NCBI GenBank assembly: GCA_013335115.1
Contig: JAAXWQ010000001.1
Coordinates: 186,001-250,000, forward strand
Reading direction: 5' to 3'
From: Chlorobiaceae bacterium
GTDB lineage: Bacteria > Bacteroidota > Chlorobiia > Chlorobiales > Chlorobiaceae
Length of the DNA: 64,000 bases
In this document: positions 26,019 to 36,069 of the stretch, one piece after another
Layout of the letters: each line of letters starts with the position of its first letter
Position numbering within the stretch: the stretch's first letter is position 1
Notes under the pieces: model-generated
Told to the model about the DNA's origin: nothing
Databases searched by the model: none
What the model saw: the letters and a program-made list of their open reading frames with translations, nothing else
Translations under genes and position numbers: made by a program

Positions 26019-26212
26019 GGAATAACGGTCTGAGAATTTGAAATGGAATCAGATACGTTATAATAAGGATTGATCGCCTCATTCCCGCGAGTCCGGACAG
26101 ATAGCGGCGTGTTTTGCCCAAGTGCCGATTTTGCTTACTATTGTGGACATTAATCGCATCAATCGAAATCCAGCGGGAATTTTACCGGCGTCAAACCAAT
26201 AGCGCAAGCTTC

Positions 26213-27643
26213 ATGAGCTCAATCTACTTCATCGGCATCGGCGGTACGGCTATGGCCTCGGTGGCCGTGGCACTCTCCCACATGGGACACGCCGTCACCG
26301 GTTCGGACACGCAGCTCTACCCCCCAATGAGCACCTACCTCGACGAACACAACATCCGCTACTTCAACGGCTTTTCGGAAGGCAACCCCGAAAGCTCCTC
26401 GCCTGATTTCGTGGTGGTGGGCAACGCCGTCAGCCGCGGCAACCCGGAACTCGAATATGCGCTCGACAATCGGATGGAGCTGGTCTCCATGCCGGACCTG
26501 GTGCGACGCGAGCTGATCGGCCGGAACACCTCGATCGTGGTTGCCGGCACGCACGGCAAGACCACGACCACCTCGATCGCGGCATGGCTGCTCGAGGCAG
26601 GGGGACTCGAACCGGGCTTCCTGGTCGGCGGCATCCCGGAGAATTTCGGGATGGGATGCCGGCCCTCAGGCATGACCGAAAACGGGTACTTCGTGACCGA
26701 AGGCGACGAATACGATTCGGCCTTTTTCGACAAGCGAAGCAAGTTCCTGCTCTACCGGCCCGACGTGGCCATCGTGAACAACGTCGAGTTCGACCATGCA
26801 GACATCTTCAACTCACTCGATGAGATCAAGCGCAGCTTCAGGCTGCTGGTAAACCTCGTGCCCCGCAGCGGCCTGCTGCTGGTAAACGGCGACGACCCGA
26901 ACTCGCTCGAAGTCGCCTCGAAAGCGCACTGCCGCGTCGAACGCTTCAGCCTCACGCACGATGCGGACTTGAGCGCGGCAGACATCGCGGTCGGCCCCGA
27001 AGGCACCACCTTTACGCTCATGCGCAAGGGCGGGGCACTGGGGCGGGTTTTCGTGCCGATGTTCGGCAACTACAACGTGATGAACGTGCTGGCCGCCGCC
27101 GGTGCCGCCATGCACGCCGGGGTCGGATTCGATGCGATCGTGCGGGGCCTGGCGTCGTTCAGGCGCCCGAAGCGCAGGATGGAGGTCGTCGGCGAGTTCC
27201 ACGGCGGCATCACCCTCATGGAGGATTTCGCCCACCACCCGACGGCCATCGGCGTCACCCTCGGCGCCATAGCGTCATGTTACCCGGCTCGCCGCATCGT
27301 GGCATGCTTCGAACCCCGGTCGAACACCACCAGCCGGAACATCTTCCAGCGGGAGCTTGCCGAGTGCTTCGACGCGGCATCGGTGGTCGTCCTCGGCAAG
27401 GTCAACCGCCCTGAACGCTATGCGCCTGAGGAGCGGCTCGACACGGAACGGTTATGCAGGGAGCTGGAAGCGAAAGGCAAGCGGGTCTTTTCGGCAGGGG
27501 TTTCCGGTGCCGACTATCCGGAAGAGATCGTCCGCTTCCTGGAAGGCGAGGCCCGTCAGGATGACGTGGTGGTCCTGCTGAGCAACGGCAGCTTCGGCAA
27601 CCTCAAGGAGCTGTTGACGAAAAGTTTCCAAAATAAATCATGA
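26213..27643 (+). CDS. mpl: UDP-MurNAc:L-Ala-gamma-D-Glu-mDAP ligase (murein peptide recycling)
   Basis: Reattaches recycled murein tripeptide to UDP-N-acetylmuramate, bypassing the MurC-MurD-MurE steps. The 476-residue product has an N-terminal Rossmann-like domain (IYFIGIGGTAMASVAVALSH), ATP-binding GTHGKTTTTS, a central region (EYDSAFFDKRSKFLLYRPD) characteristic of Mpl and unlike MurC, and a C-terminal ligase domain with DFAHHPTAI. The start at 26213 (MSSIYFIGIGG) is chosen by alignment; the open frame extends upstream without a plausible signal. Confidence 0.92.
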   Translation: MSSIYFIGIGGTAMASVAVALSHMGHAVTGSDTQLYPPMSTYLDEHNIRYFNGFSEGNPESSSPDFVVVGNAVSRGNPELEYALDNRMELVSMPDLVRRELIGRNTSIVVAGTHGKTTTTSIAAWLLEAGGLEPGFLVGGIPENFGMGCRPSGMTENGYFVTEGDEYDSAFFDKRSKFLLYRPDVAIVNNVEFDHADIFNSLDEIKRSFRLLVNLVPRSGLLLVNGDDPNSLEVASKAHCRVERFSLTHDADLSAADIAVGPEGTTFTLMRKGGALGRVFVPMFGNYNVMNVLAAAGAAMHAGVGFDAIVRGLASFRRPKRRMEVVGEFHGGITLMEDFAHHPTAIGVTLGAIASCYPARRIVACFEPRSNTTSRNIFQRELAECFDAASVVVLGKVNRPERYAPEERLDTERLCRELEAKGKRVFSAGVSGADYPEEIVRFLEGEARQDDVVVLLSNGSFGNLKELLTKSFQNKS

Positions 27644-27678
27644 CAATTTCCCCCACTGTGGGTTATCTTAGCCGATGA

Positions 27679-28764
<1,086 letters not shown>

Positions 28765-28788
28765 GGAACGTCTCCCGGTCTTGACATC

Positions 28789-28825
28789 AAAGAGGCTGTA
28801 TCGATCGGTACAGCCTCTTTTTTTA
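28789..28825 (+). terminator. Intrinsic terminator of gap
   Basis: Perfect 12-bp arms (AAAGAGGCTGTA and its complement) with an 8-nt loop, running into a T-run at 28818-28825, about 25 bp after the gap stop. Confidence 0.92.
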
Positions 28826-28971
28826 TAGTTTGTCGAAGCCAGGAGGCTCCCCCCCCCCTCCATCCTCGTCCACCATCCTCCTGCCGGTTGATATATTCAG
28901 GTGAATAGTGGTATCTTGACATCAGGTACGTCCCATTCCGGGATGAGGCTCAACCACATAGCATGATGCCC

Positions 28972-29451
28972 ATGACCAAGAACGAAAGCAGGCCCATGAA
29001 GGCCGTCATCCTCTACGACAGCATGTCTGTCGGCGGCTCCACCGACCGGTTCATCGATGCGGTCGGCCTGGAACTGGCCAAATCCGGCGCTTATGTGGAA
29101 AAGGCCCGCTGCAGGCAAAACGGCGACTACAGCTTCATCGATGAGTTCGACGTGGTTGTCATGGGAGCTCCGATCTATTACCTGCTCGTCTCGTCCCAAC
29201 TCTTCGGGGCACTGTCGAAAAGCAACCTCAAGCAACACCTCAAGGGAAAGATGGTCGCGCTGTTCGTGGCGTGCGGAAGCCCGGAGCCCATGGCCCGGCT
29301 ACTCTACCTCCCCCAGCTCAAAATGAACCTCGAAAAACCGGTAATCCTGGCAGAACGGGTCCTTTCACCCGATCAGCTCAACGATCCGGCTACAGCTTCC
29401 GACTTTGTCGTCGAGATCGTAGGATCCTACCAAAAGGCACCGAAACCCTGA
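28972..29451 (+). CDS. Flavodoxin-like protein (first of two paralogues)
   Basis: A 159-residue protein with a flavodoxin-like fold. The FMN phosphate loop region is AVILYDSMSVGGSTDRFIDAV (residues 10-30), in place of the classical T/SxTGxT. A second loop region is VVVMGAPIYYLLVSS. It shares length and most motifs with the first 155 residues of the next gene, so the two arose by duplication. The N-termini align when translation starts at 28972 (MTKNESRP against MTVNEEMP), which fixes the start. FMN binding and redox function are inferred from fold. It is followed after 9 bp by the paralogue. Confidence 0.75.
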   Translation: MTKNESRPMKAVILYDSMSVGGSTDRFIDAVGLELAKSGAYVEKARCRQNGDYSFIDEFDVVVMGAPIYYLLVSSQLFGALSKSNLKQHLKGKMVALFVACGSPEPMARLLYLPQLKMNLEKPVILAERVLSPDQLNDPATASDFVVEIVGSYQKAPKP

Positions 29452-29460
29452 CATCAACCC

Positions 29461-30117
29461 ATGACCGTCAACGAAGAAATGCCCCTGAGGGCGATCATCC
29501 TTTACGACAGCAGGACCAGTGGCGGTTCGACCGACCGGCTGATCGACGCCATCGGCCATGAACTGGTAGAGACGGGAGCCTATGTGGAAAAGGCCAAATG
29601 TCGGGCGAATGCCGACTACAGCTTCGTCAGGGAGTTCGACCTGGTGATCCTCGGCGCACCGGTCTACTACCTGGTCGTCTCCTCGCAACTCCTCGGGGCC
29701 CTGGTGCAGAGCAACCTGAAAAAGTGCCTGAAAGGCAAGAAGATCGCCCTGTTCCTGGCATGCGGCAGCCCGGAACCAATGGCCCTGACGCTCTACCTTC
29801 CGCAGGTCAAGGTCCACCTGGTCAGGAACCGGATCCTCTCCGAGAAGATCTTCGCCCCCCACCAGATGGACGATCCCGATGAAGTCGAAGGGTTCGTGGA
29901 AGAGATCCTCGATGAGTATGAAAAAGCCGACCGGGGCCGACCGGGTTCAAGCCAGCTCCAGTGGGACGATGAGGCTTCCGACATGGTCAACGCCATGCCG
30001 TCATTCATCAGCGGCAAGATCCGGTCATCGCTCGAAGAGTATGCCAGGATAAACGGCATCAAGCTCATCACCCCTGAAGTGATCAACGTGGCACGGTCAA
30101 GCTCGATGGGCATGTGA
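29461..30117 (+). CDS. Flavodoxin-like protein fused to a PCP_red-like C-terminal domain
   Basis: A 218-residue protein. Residues 10-155 repeat the flavodoxin-like fold of the preceding gene (AIILYDSRTSGGSTDRLIDA; LVILGAPVYYLVVSS). After a linker (about 156-166), residues 167-212 (WDDEASDMVNAMPSFISGK and EEYARINGIKLITPEVINVA) match the pattern of the PCP_red domain. That domain is known at the C-terminus of the BchB/ChlB subunit of dark-operative protochlorophyllide reductase, and also in other redox proteins. The fusion suggests electron delivery in or near tetrapyrrole metabolism, but this is inference. The paralogue upstream lacks the extra domain. Confidence 0.72.
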   Translation: MTVNEEMPLRAIILYDSRTSGGSTDRLIDAIGHELVETGAYVEKAKCRANADYSFVREFDLVILGAPVYYLVVSSQLLGALVQSNLKKCLKGKKIALFLACGSPEPMALTLYLPQVKVHLVRNRILSEKIFAPHQMDDPDEVEGFVEEILDEYEKADRGRPGSSQLQWDDEASDMVNAMPSFISGKIRSSLEEYARINGIKLITPEVINVARSSSMGM

Positions 30118-30145
30118 CACCGGCAGGGAGGGGAAAACGGGTAAC

Positions 30146-30177
30146 GCAAAAGCCGGCTCGAAACAGCCGGCTTTTGC
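30146..30177. terminator. Bidirectional terminator between the flavodoxin-like pair and dnaJ
   Basis: Perfect 13-bp arms (GCAAAAGCCGGCT and its complement) around a 6-nt loop. The stem carries A4 on one side and T4 on the other, so it can serve both the + genes ending at 30117 and dnaJ, which ends at 30234 on the minus strand. Confidence 0.75.
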
Positions 30178-30192
30178 CGTATGCATCCAAAT

Positions 30193-30224
30193 CGAAATCG
30201 GCACCGGTATCGATACCGATTTCG
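30193..30224. repeat. Nested inverted repeat downstream of dnaJ
   Basis: Perfect 9-bp arms CGAAATCGG (30193-30201) and CCGATTTCG (30216-30224) enclose a 12-bp palindrome, GGTATCGATACC (30206-30217). The two are out of register, so only one can form at a time. There is no T-run. It may be a 3' stabilising structure for dnaJ mRNA. Confidence 0.45.
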
Positions 30225-30233
30225 GTTACGAGC

Positions 30234-31445
30234 TCAGCTGAAAAGGTCCTTGGCCTTCTCGAAGATGCTCTTCTCGGTCTCGGGGTCCCCCGCTGCGGGA
30301 GTGATGCCCGGGGAGTTCCTGAGCTCCCTGAGTTGCTCCTTTTCCTTGACGGACAGCTCCTTCGGGACGAAGACGTTCACCCTGACGTACTGGTCACCGG
30401 CACCGCCGCCCTTCAGGTGCCCGATGCCCTTTCCGGCAATGCGCAGCATGGTGTTCGGCTGGGTCGCGGCCGGGATGGTCAGCTTTACCGTGCCGTCGAG
30501 GGTCGGGACGTCGATCTTCGTGCCGAGCACCAGGTCGGGGAACCCGACGGCAAGGTCGAGGATCACGTCGTCGCCATTTCGGTGGAAGACCTCATGCGGC
30601 TTCTCCTCGATAATGACGATCAGGTCGCCGCTGGCGCCTCCCCTCGGACCGGTGTTGCCCTGCCCCCTGAGCGTCAGGTAGTTGCTGTCCTGCACTCCGG
30701 CGGGCACGTTGATCTTCACGGTCACTTCGCCCTGCTTGATGCCCTCCCCGTAACACGAGGGGCAACGGTCCTTGACGACATGCCCTTCACCGCCGCAAGT
30801 CGGGCAGGCCACGATGTTCACGAACTGGCCGAACATCGTCTTGGAGGCCTGCCGGACCTCGCCTGCTCCATGGCAGGTCTGGCAGGTCTCGGTTTTGCCG
30901 CTCTTCGAGCCGCTGCCGTTGCACTCCTGGCAGGCGACCTGCTTCTTGATCTTGAGCGTTTTTTCGACACCCCTGGCTATCTCCTCGAGGGTGAGCTTGA
31001 GCCGGATCTTCAGGTCGGTCCCCTGGATGCCCGCCTGCCTGGTACGGCGCCCACCACCAGAGAAGCCGCCCCCAAAGACGTCCTCGAATCCACCGAACGG
31101 CGAGCCTCCGCCCCTGGCACGGCCCCCGCCACCACCGAACATGTCGTTGAAGGCACTGAAGATGTCGTTGAAGTCGGCGCCGTAGCCGCCGGCACCTGCA
31201 CCTCCCGACGACGCCGCGGACGAACCGACGCCCGCGTGCCCGAACTGGTCATACCGGCGGCGTTTGTCGTCGTTGCTCAGCACTTCGTAGGCCTCGTTGA
31301 CCTCCTTGAACTTCTCCTCCGCCTCCTTGTTGTCTGGATTCTTGTCCGGATGGAACTTCAGTGCCAGTTTCCTGTATGCCTTCTTGATCTCGTCCTTGTC
31401 GGCCGACCGGCCAACGCCGAGAACCTCATAATAATCTCTCTTCAT
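30234..31445 (-). CDS. dnaJ: Co-chaperone DnaJ (Hsp40)
   Basis: Stimulates DnaK ATPase and delivers substrates. The 403-residue product has the J domain with HPDKNPD (HPD motif, near residue 32), a Gly-rich region rich in [10 protein letters not shown], the zinc domain with four CxxCxGxG-type repeats ([32 protein letters not shown]), and the C-terminal substrate-binding domain. It is the last gene of hrcA-grpE-dnaJ. dnaK is not in this window. Confidence 0.98.
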   Translation of the reverse strand: MKRDYYEVLGVGRSADKDEIKKAYRKLALKFHPDKNPDNKEAEEKFKEVNEAYEVLSNDDKRRRYDQFGHAGVGSSAASSGGAGAGGYGADFNDIFSAFNDMFGGGGGRARGGGSPFGGFEDVFGGGFSGGGRRTRQAGIQGTDLKIRLKLTLEEIARGVEKTLKIKKQVACQECNGSGSKSGKTETCQTCHGAGEVRQASKTMFGQFVNIVACPTCGGEGHVVKDRCPSCYGEGIKQGEVTVKINVPAGVQDSNYLTLRGQGNTGPRGGASGDLIVIIEEKPHEVFHRNGDDVILDLAVGFPDLVLGTKIDVPTLDGTVKLTIPAATQPNTMLRIAGKGIGHLKGGGAGDQYVRVNVFVPKELSVKEKEQLRELRNSPGITPAAGDPETEKSIFEKAKDLFS

Positions 31446-31491
31446 GGTCTTCCTCTGTATCGAAAAACATTAAACCTTAAACCTGCGTTAC

Positions 31492-32079
31492 CTAGCGAGC
31501 CACGATCACCTTGGCGTGCCTGATCACCCGGTCACCGAGCGTGTAGCCGGTCTGGTACTCCTCGACGACGGTGTCCGGCTCGGCTTCGGGATGGTCGACC
31601 TGGGTGATGGCTTCGTGGAAATTGACGTCGAGCTTCTGCCCCTTTGCCTCGATCTCCTTCACCCCCTTGCCCTCGAGCCAGCCGGTAAAATTCTTCCTGA
31701 TGAGCTCTACCCCTTCAACGAAAGGCCTGGCTTCGGGCATGGCCTGGAGTTCGGCGGGAATGTGGTGCATGAGCCGCTTCAGGTCGTCGAGCAGCGGCAA
31801 CAGGTCCCTGACCGTGTTCTCCAGCGAACGCGATGCGGTCATGGAGGCCTCCCGCTCCTTCTGCTTCCTGAAGTTCTCGAACTCGGCTGCACGGCGCACC
31901 ACCTCTTCGCGCAACTTGTCGACTTGCAGCTTCTGTGCCTCGAGTTCCGCCTCGAAGCCGCTTGCCGGAGCTTCGACTGGCACTTCGTTGCCCTCTACCC
32001 GGGCCTCCTGGCTGGCGGTGGACTCTTCGCCATTCGTCTCGTGTATCCCGTCCTCGTGATGTGATGCTTTCCTGGTCAT
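31492..32079 (-). CDS. grpE: Nucleotide exchange factor GrpE
   Basis: Releases ADP from DnaK. The 195-residue product has an acidic, disordered N-terminus (about 1-50), a long coiled coil ([20 protein letters not shown] through [10 protein letters not shown]) and the C-terminal beta domain ending in the conserved [22 protein letters not shown]. It is 16 bp downstream of hrcA and 46 bp upstream of dnaJ. Confidence 0.96.
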   Translation of the reverse strand: MTRKASHHEDGIHETNGEESTASQEARVEGNEVPVEAPASGFEAELEAQKLQVDKLREEVVRRAAEFENFRKQKEREASMTASRSLENTVRDLLPLLDDLKRLMHHIPAELQAMPEARPFVEGVELIRKNFTGWLEGKGVKEIEAKGQKLDVNFHEAITQVDHPEAEPDTVVEEYQTGYTLGDRVIRHAKVIVAR

Positions 32080-32095
32080 GTCGATGCGTTCGTTA

Positions 32096-33169
32096 TTATT
32101 GATTATTGTCCGACAACTCCTCTGAGAGGCGGTCGGCCATATAGTTCACCACGCGTACGGCGTGTTCGTAATCCATGCGTTTTGGACCAAGGATCCCGAC
32201 CTTGCCGACCATCTTCCCCGCATAGTAGGGTGATGAGACGATCGTCAGGTCCGCCGCCCCCAGTCCGCGGTTCTCCGTGCCGATGCTGATGAGCACCTCG
32301 CGGCCATCACCCGCAACCGGCGAAGCGCTACCGACATCGGCGACGAGCCTGGCCATGCCGAACTTGTCGCCGATCATCGTGATGATGTTGCGCACCTTCT
32401 CCGGCTGGCTGAACTCAGGCTGGTCGACAATATACTCCGTACCCGAAATATAGAGCTGTTCAAGGATCGAGGATTCGTCGAACAGCGTGTCGGCCGCACC
32501 GACGATGCTGTGCATCAACCCCGGCTCACCCTGGCAGTCCGAAAGCCTCCTGGCGATGGTGCTGCGGATTTCGTCAAGCGTCAAACCCGAAAGGCGGTCG
32601 TTCAGGATCTCCACCACGGCGTCGATCTGCTGCCTCGACACATCGGCCGTCAGCTCCATGACGATGGTCTTGACGAAGAGCGACTGGATGGCGATCACCA
32701 CCATGATGCGTGCCGAGCCGAGCTGCACGATATCGAGCCGCTCGAAAACCGCATTGGAAAGCCGCGGAGGCAGCACGACGCTCAGCTGCCTGGAGATGCT
32801 CCCCAGCACCCTGGCTGCCGCGCCCAGCACTTCGGCGGAAGTTCCTGTCCGCTCCGAACCGGCGTGCCGCAGGTTGCTGTCGATCATCCGCTTCTCATCA
32901 TCGTCGATCCGGCTGACCTTCATGATCAGGTCCACATAGTACCGGTACCCCTTGTCGGTCGGTACGCGCCCGGCCGAAGTATGGGGCTGGCTGATGAACC
33001 CCGCGTCCTCAAGGTCCGCCATCACGTTGCGGATGGTGGCGTCCGAAAGGCCGAGGTTGTAGGTCCTCGTTATGGTGCGTGAACCGACCGGGGCGGCCGT
33101 GACGACATAGGACTGGATGATGATCCCCAGCACCTGCCGCTCACGCAGGGTCAAATCACGATTGATCAT
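32096..33169 (-). CDS. hrcA: Heat-shock repressor HrcA
   Basis: Represses class I heat-shock genes by binding CIRCE elements, and depends on GroEL for folding. The 357-residue product has an N-terminal winged helix ([45 protein letters not shown]) and the HrcA dimerisation domain with a central inserted domain. It heads hrcA-grpE-dnaJ. I looked for CIRCE (TTAGCACTC-N9-GAGTGCTAA) in 33170-33372 and found none, so this operon may not be autoregulated through a standard element. Confidence 0.96.
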   Translation of the reverse strand: MINRDLTLRERQVLGIIIQSYVVTAAPVGSRTITRTYNLGLSDATIRNVMADLEDAGFISQPHTSAGRVPTDKGYRYYVDLIMKVSRIDDDEKRMIDSNLRHAGSERTGTSAEVLGAAARVLGSISRQLSVVLPPRLSNAVFERLDIVQLGSARIMVVIAIQSLFVKTIVMELTADVSRQQIDAVVEILNDRLSGLTLDEIRSTIARRLSDCQGEPGLMHSIVGAADTLFDESSILEQLYISGTEYIVDQPEFSQPEKVRNIITMIGDKFGMARLVADVGSASPVAGDGREVLISIGTENRGLGAADLTIVSSPYYAGKMVGKVGILGPKRMDYEHAVRVVNYMADRLSEELSDNNQ

Positions 33170-33424
33170 CGGGTTAACAACAAATTCATGAACAGGATGA
33201 CTCTTGGCCCGCAGGCCGGTGAACGCCCCGCTGCATTGCGCTCAGGGCGAAGTCCATGTGCTCCATCAATCCAACAACCGGAGCATCCCGTTAGTTGCGG
33301 ATCGCAGGTTTCGGCATGCACGCCAGCGACTTACGCATGCCAATCCGCCAAGGAACGGCATTTAATATAATGAAAAGCCGCCTATTCAATACCGGTTTGG
33401 CAGAGATGCGATTTTTTCATAATA

Positions 33425-33438
33425 TTCGGATATCCGAA
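33425..33438. promoter_or_regulatory. Candidate operator of the S24-type repressor, upstream copy
   Basis: TTCGGATATCCGAA is a perfect 14-bp palindrome whose end is 24 bp before the start codon of the repressor gene at 33463. Its core, TCGGATATCCGA, recurs at 33570-33581 inside that gene. Position and repetition suggest autoregulation. Confidence 0.5.
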
Positions 33439-33462
33439 CTTCCCAACCAAACATCGACAGCA

Positions 33463-34188
33463 ATGGCAGAGCGACAAGCCGCCACCATCGGCGAAAGGAT
33501 AGGAATGGTCAGGCGTCACTTTTCGCTGCAGCAGGATGCATTCGGCCAGAAAATCGGCATGTCCGGCAATCGGATATCCGAACTCGAAAACAACAAAGGG
33601 GGCGCTGGAGCCGGGGTGCTGGTAGCCATCTGCCGTGAATTCCCGGTAAGCCACGAATGGATGCTTACGGGAAAGGGCCCCATGCTGAAACCGGATGGAG
33701 GGACCGTCGACAGCGGAAGCGAACTTTCGCGGCGCGTCGGGGAGCTCGAACGGCAGGTTCGGCTGGTCATCAGGGGCAGGGATGACGAGGGGCATTCGCT
33801 TTTGAAGGTGCCGCTCTTCTCGTCGGCCGTCGCTGCAGGAATGCCCGGCCTCGCGTCGTGCGACGTGGAGGATACGATGGAGATCCCCTCGGCATGGTCG
33901 CACGGCAGGAAAAACCTGTTCGCCGTCAGGGTGCAGGGCGAGAGCATGCTCGACGCCGGCATCATGCCCGGCGACCGGCTGCTGGTGGAGGCGACGCAGA
34001 CGGCCCGCGACCTTCAGATCGTGATCGCCAGCGTCAACGGCGAACTGACCGTCAAGAAGCTCAACATCGCCCGTGACGGCGCCGTGATGCTCGAACCGCA
34101 GAACAGCGCCTTCGAGCCCATCGCCATCACCCCTGAGATGGACTTCCGCATCCTCGGCGTCGTGCTCGCCGCATTACGGCAGTATTGA
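33463..34188 (+). CDS. CI/LexA-like repressor: XRE HTH plus S24 peptidase-like domain
   Basis: A 241-residue phage-repressor-like regulator. The HTH spans about 8-62 (LQQDAFGQKIGMSGNRISELE). After a coiled-coil linker, the S24 domain shows a cleavage-site-like Ala125-Gly126 (SSAVAAGMPG), catalytic Ser161 (VQGESMLDAG) and catalytic Lys198 or Lys199 (GELTVKKLNI), so it may self-cleave with RecA in response to DNA damage. The start at 33463 is the first that fits the domain. No prophage genes are nearby, so it is probably a chromosomal SOS-type or stress regulator. A 14-bp palindrome lies just upstream. Confidence 0.85.
   Translation: MAERQAATIGERIGMVRRHFSLQQDAFGQKIGMSGNRISELENNKGGAGAGVLVAICREFPVSHEWMLTGKGPMLKPDGGTVDSGSELSRRVGELERQVRLVIRGRDDEGHSLLKVPLFSSAVAAGMPGLASCDVEDTMEIPSAWSHGRKNLFAVRVQGESMLDAGIMPGDRLLVEATQTARDLQIVIASVNGELTVKKLNIARDGAVMLEPQNSAFEPIAITPEMDFRILGVVLAALRQY
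33570..33581. promoter_or_regulatory. Candidate operator, second copy inside the repressor gene
   Basis: TCGGATATCCGA lies in the HTH-coding part of the gene, where it encodes RISEL-type residues. The upstream copy at 33425 would encode the same residues if read in that frame. It could be a second, roadblock-type operator or a coincidence of codons. Confidence 0.3.
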
Positions 34189-34205
34189 AATTTCCGTGAC
34201 ACAAG

Positions 34206-35090
34206 TCACTTCCTCACTCCCGACAGCGCCCGGTCAAGTCCGGAGTAGTCCTGCATCACCTCGATATTGCTGAATGCAGGCTCAACGAGGCTGCGCACCC
34301 CGGTGGCTGCGTCAGCGTGCAGCTCAAAGCAGAGCACACCGCCATTCCTGACAAGCGCCATCCCCATATCGGCGACAGCCTTGTAGAACTCAAAGCCTTG
34401 AGGTGAGACAAGGGCGAGCCTGGGTTCGTACCCGCGAACCTCCGCCTGCAACCCTACCCACTCCGTTTCGGGGATGTAGGGAGGGTTGGAAACCACCAGG
34501 TCGAACGGAGCGCCGACCACATCGGGAAACGACGGGTCCAGCATGTCGGCGCGCACAAAGCGGATCCTTTCGACGACGCCGAGCTCCCTGGCGTTCGCCT
34601 CCGCCACGACAAGCGCATCGGCCGACACCTCCGCAGCCGTCACTCTGGCACCCGGAAGCCGCAGGGCGATGGTGATCGCAATGCAGCCGCTGCCGGTGCC
34701 GATATCCAGGATGGATGGCTCGTCGCTGCCCGATCCCGGACTTGATGCAAAGCGTTCGAGGGCGTGCTCGACGACCAGTTCGGTTTCCGGCCGCGGGATC
34801 AGCACCCGCTCGTCGACCAGGTAGCGGTTGCCGTAGAAGAAGGCTTCCCCGGCGATATACTGCACCGGACGCCCCTGCAGGCGCTGACGGCAAAGCTCGC
34901 GGAAAGCCTGGAGCTCACCCGGCATGACCGGGCGCTCATGGTTCAGGTAGAGGTCGAGCCGCTTCAGCTTGAGCACCTGGCCAAGCAGAAGCTCGGCAGA
35001 AAGGCGCGCCTCGTCAACCCTCTTTTCCGTAAAAAAGTCCACCGTCGTCTTCAGCAGTTCGACGACGCTCCACGTTTTCGATTCCGGCAT
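34206..35090 (-). CDS. prmC: Release factor glutamine methyltransferase
   Basis: Methylates the GGQ glutamine of RF1 and RF2, improving termination. The 294-residue product has the N-terminal helical domain (RPVQYIAGEAFFYGNRYLV), the SAM motif LDIGTGSGCIAI, and the catalytic NPPYIPETE. The start at 35090 (MPESKTW) is the first ATG giving the usual length; upstream in-frame sequence is not conserved-looking. It is convergent with the repressor gene, with 17 bp between the stops. Confidence 0.95.
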   Translation of the reverse strand: MPESKTWSVVELLKTTVDFFTEKRVDEARLSAELLLGQVLKLKRLDLYLNHERPVMPGELQAFRELCRQRLQGRPVQYIAGEAFFYGNRYLVDERVLIPRPETELVVEHALERFASSPGSGSDEPSILDIGTGSGCIAITIALRLPGARVTAAEVSADALVVAEANARELGVVERIRFVRADMLDPSFPDVVGAPFDLVVSNPPYIPETEWVGLQAEVRGYEPRLALVSPQGFEFYKAVADMGMALVRNGGVLCFELHADAATGVRSLVEPAFSNIEVMQDYSGLDRALSGVRK

Positions 35091-35282
35091 GCTGTAGTTG
35101 ATTATGCTTTGCGTCAGTATACAACCTTTTTCCCATTCCCTCGACGGCATCCTCCTGAAGTAGCGTCCAAACCAGTGAACAGGGCAAACGATACCTTCAC
35201 CTCCGATTTTTTTGCGATATTTCCCTGAAGAACCGGTTGAAAAGCCCCATTACCGCCACGAAAACCAATCAAGGCATTTCCG

Positions 35283-36023
35283 ATGAACCCACAATTCCGC
35301 ACCTTTGCCCTCCTCCTCATCATGCTCTCCGCCCTGCCGTCGATGGCGGCGGCGGCCTTCACCGGACGGATGGAGATGGCGCTGACGATGCCGAACGGCA
35401 CGGCGGAAGTCACTTACCTGTTCGGCAGGGGCGCGCAGCGCATGGACATGGCCATGCGTGTCGAGAGCATTCCCGAACCGCTCAGGACCACCGTCATCAC
35501 CCGTACCTCCCGCCCGGACGAGGCGACCATCGTCAACCATCGTACCAGAAGCTGGAGCGCGGTCAACCTGCGGTCGGCCGCGGAGGGCGCGATCCTGATC
35601 GACTTCGACAGCAACTACCGGCTCGCCCGCCTCGGCAGCGAGACGATCAAAGGCTACCGGTGCGAGCACATCAGGCTGACGAGCGCCACCGAGCAGCTCG
35701 ACCTCTGGATGTCGCGGGAACTGGCCGATTTCTCGACCTTCAGGCTGCTGCAGTCGCAGAACCCGCGCCTGTCGAACACCGCGCTTTCGAAAACCATCGC
35801 AAAGGCTGGCGTGGAGGGGTTCCCGGTAAAGATCGTCCAGAAGAACGACAACGGGCTTTATGTGATGGAGCTGCAACGGGCCGTCACGCAACCGGTGCCC
35901 GATACCGAATTCAGTGTGCCGAAGGGGTATGCGAAGGCCGACGCCGTGCAGAAACCGGTCGACAGCCGCCAGAAGGAGCACCTGAGGAAGCTCATGGAAA
36001 AAATGAAGGATTTTGAGCGTTAG
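35283..36023 (+). CDS. Exported DUF4412-type protein, function unknown
   Basis: A 246-residue protein with a signal peptide (TFALLLIMLSALPSMAAAA). The mature part is beta-rich (FTGRMEMALTMPNGTAEV; GYRCEHIRLTSATEQLDLWM) and resembles DUF4412 or LolA-like lipid-binding periplasmic proteins. The C-terminal 30 residues are charged and helical. I cannot name a function. It lies 46 bp upstream of proS on the same strand and may share its transcript. Confidence 0.72.
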   Translation: MNPQFRTFALLLIMLSALPSMAAAAFTGRMEMALTMPNGTAEVTYLFGRGAQRMDMAMRVESIPEPLRTTVITRTSRPDEATIVNHRTRSWSAVNLRSAAEGAILIDFDSNYRLARLGSETIKGYRCEHIRLTSATEQLDLWMSRELADFSTFRLLQSQNPRLSNTALSKTIAKAGVEGFPVKIVQKNDNGLYVMELQRAVTQPVPDTEFSVPKGYAKADAVQKPVDSRQKEHLRKLMEKMKDFER

Positions 36024-36069
36024 TCGCTATATTTTCGGACTTTCCACCCATTATTAATCAGGACGTAAC

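Noticed and set aside
26019-26212. Possible tRNA or small RNA gene between the DegT aminotransferase gene and mpl
   Set aside because: No cloverleaf or T-loop sequence (GGTTCGAATCC type) could be found. AT-rich promoter-like sequence only.
33170-33462. Intergenic stretch before the S24 repressor with several short open frames
   Set aside because: Frames have no ribosome-binding site and no protein-like composition. I see only the palindrome at 33425.
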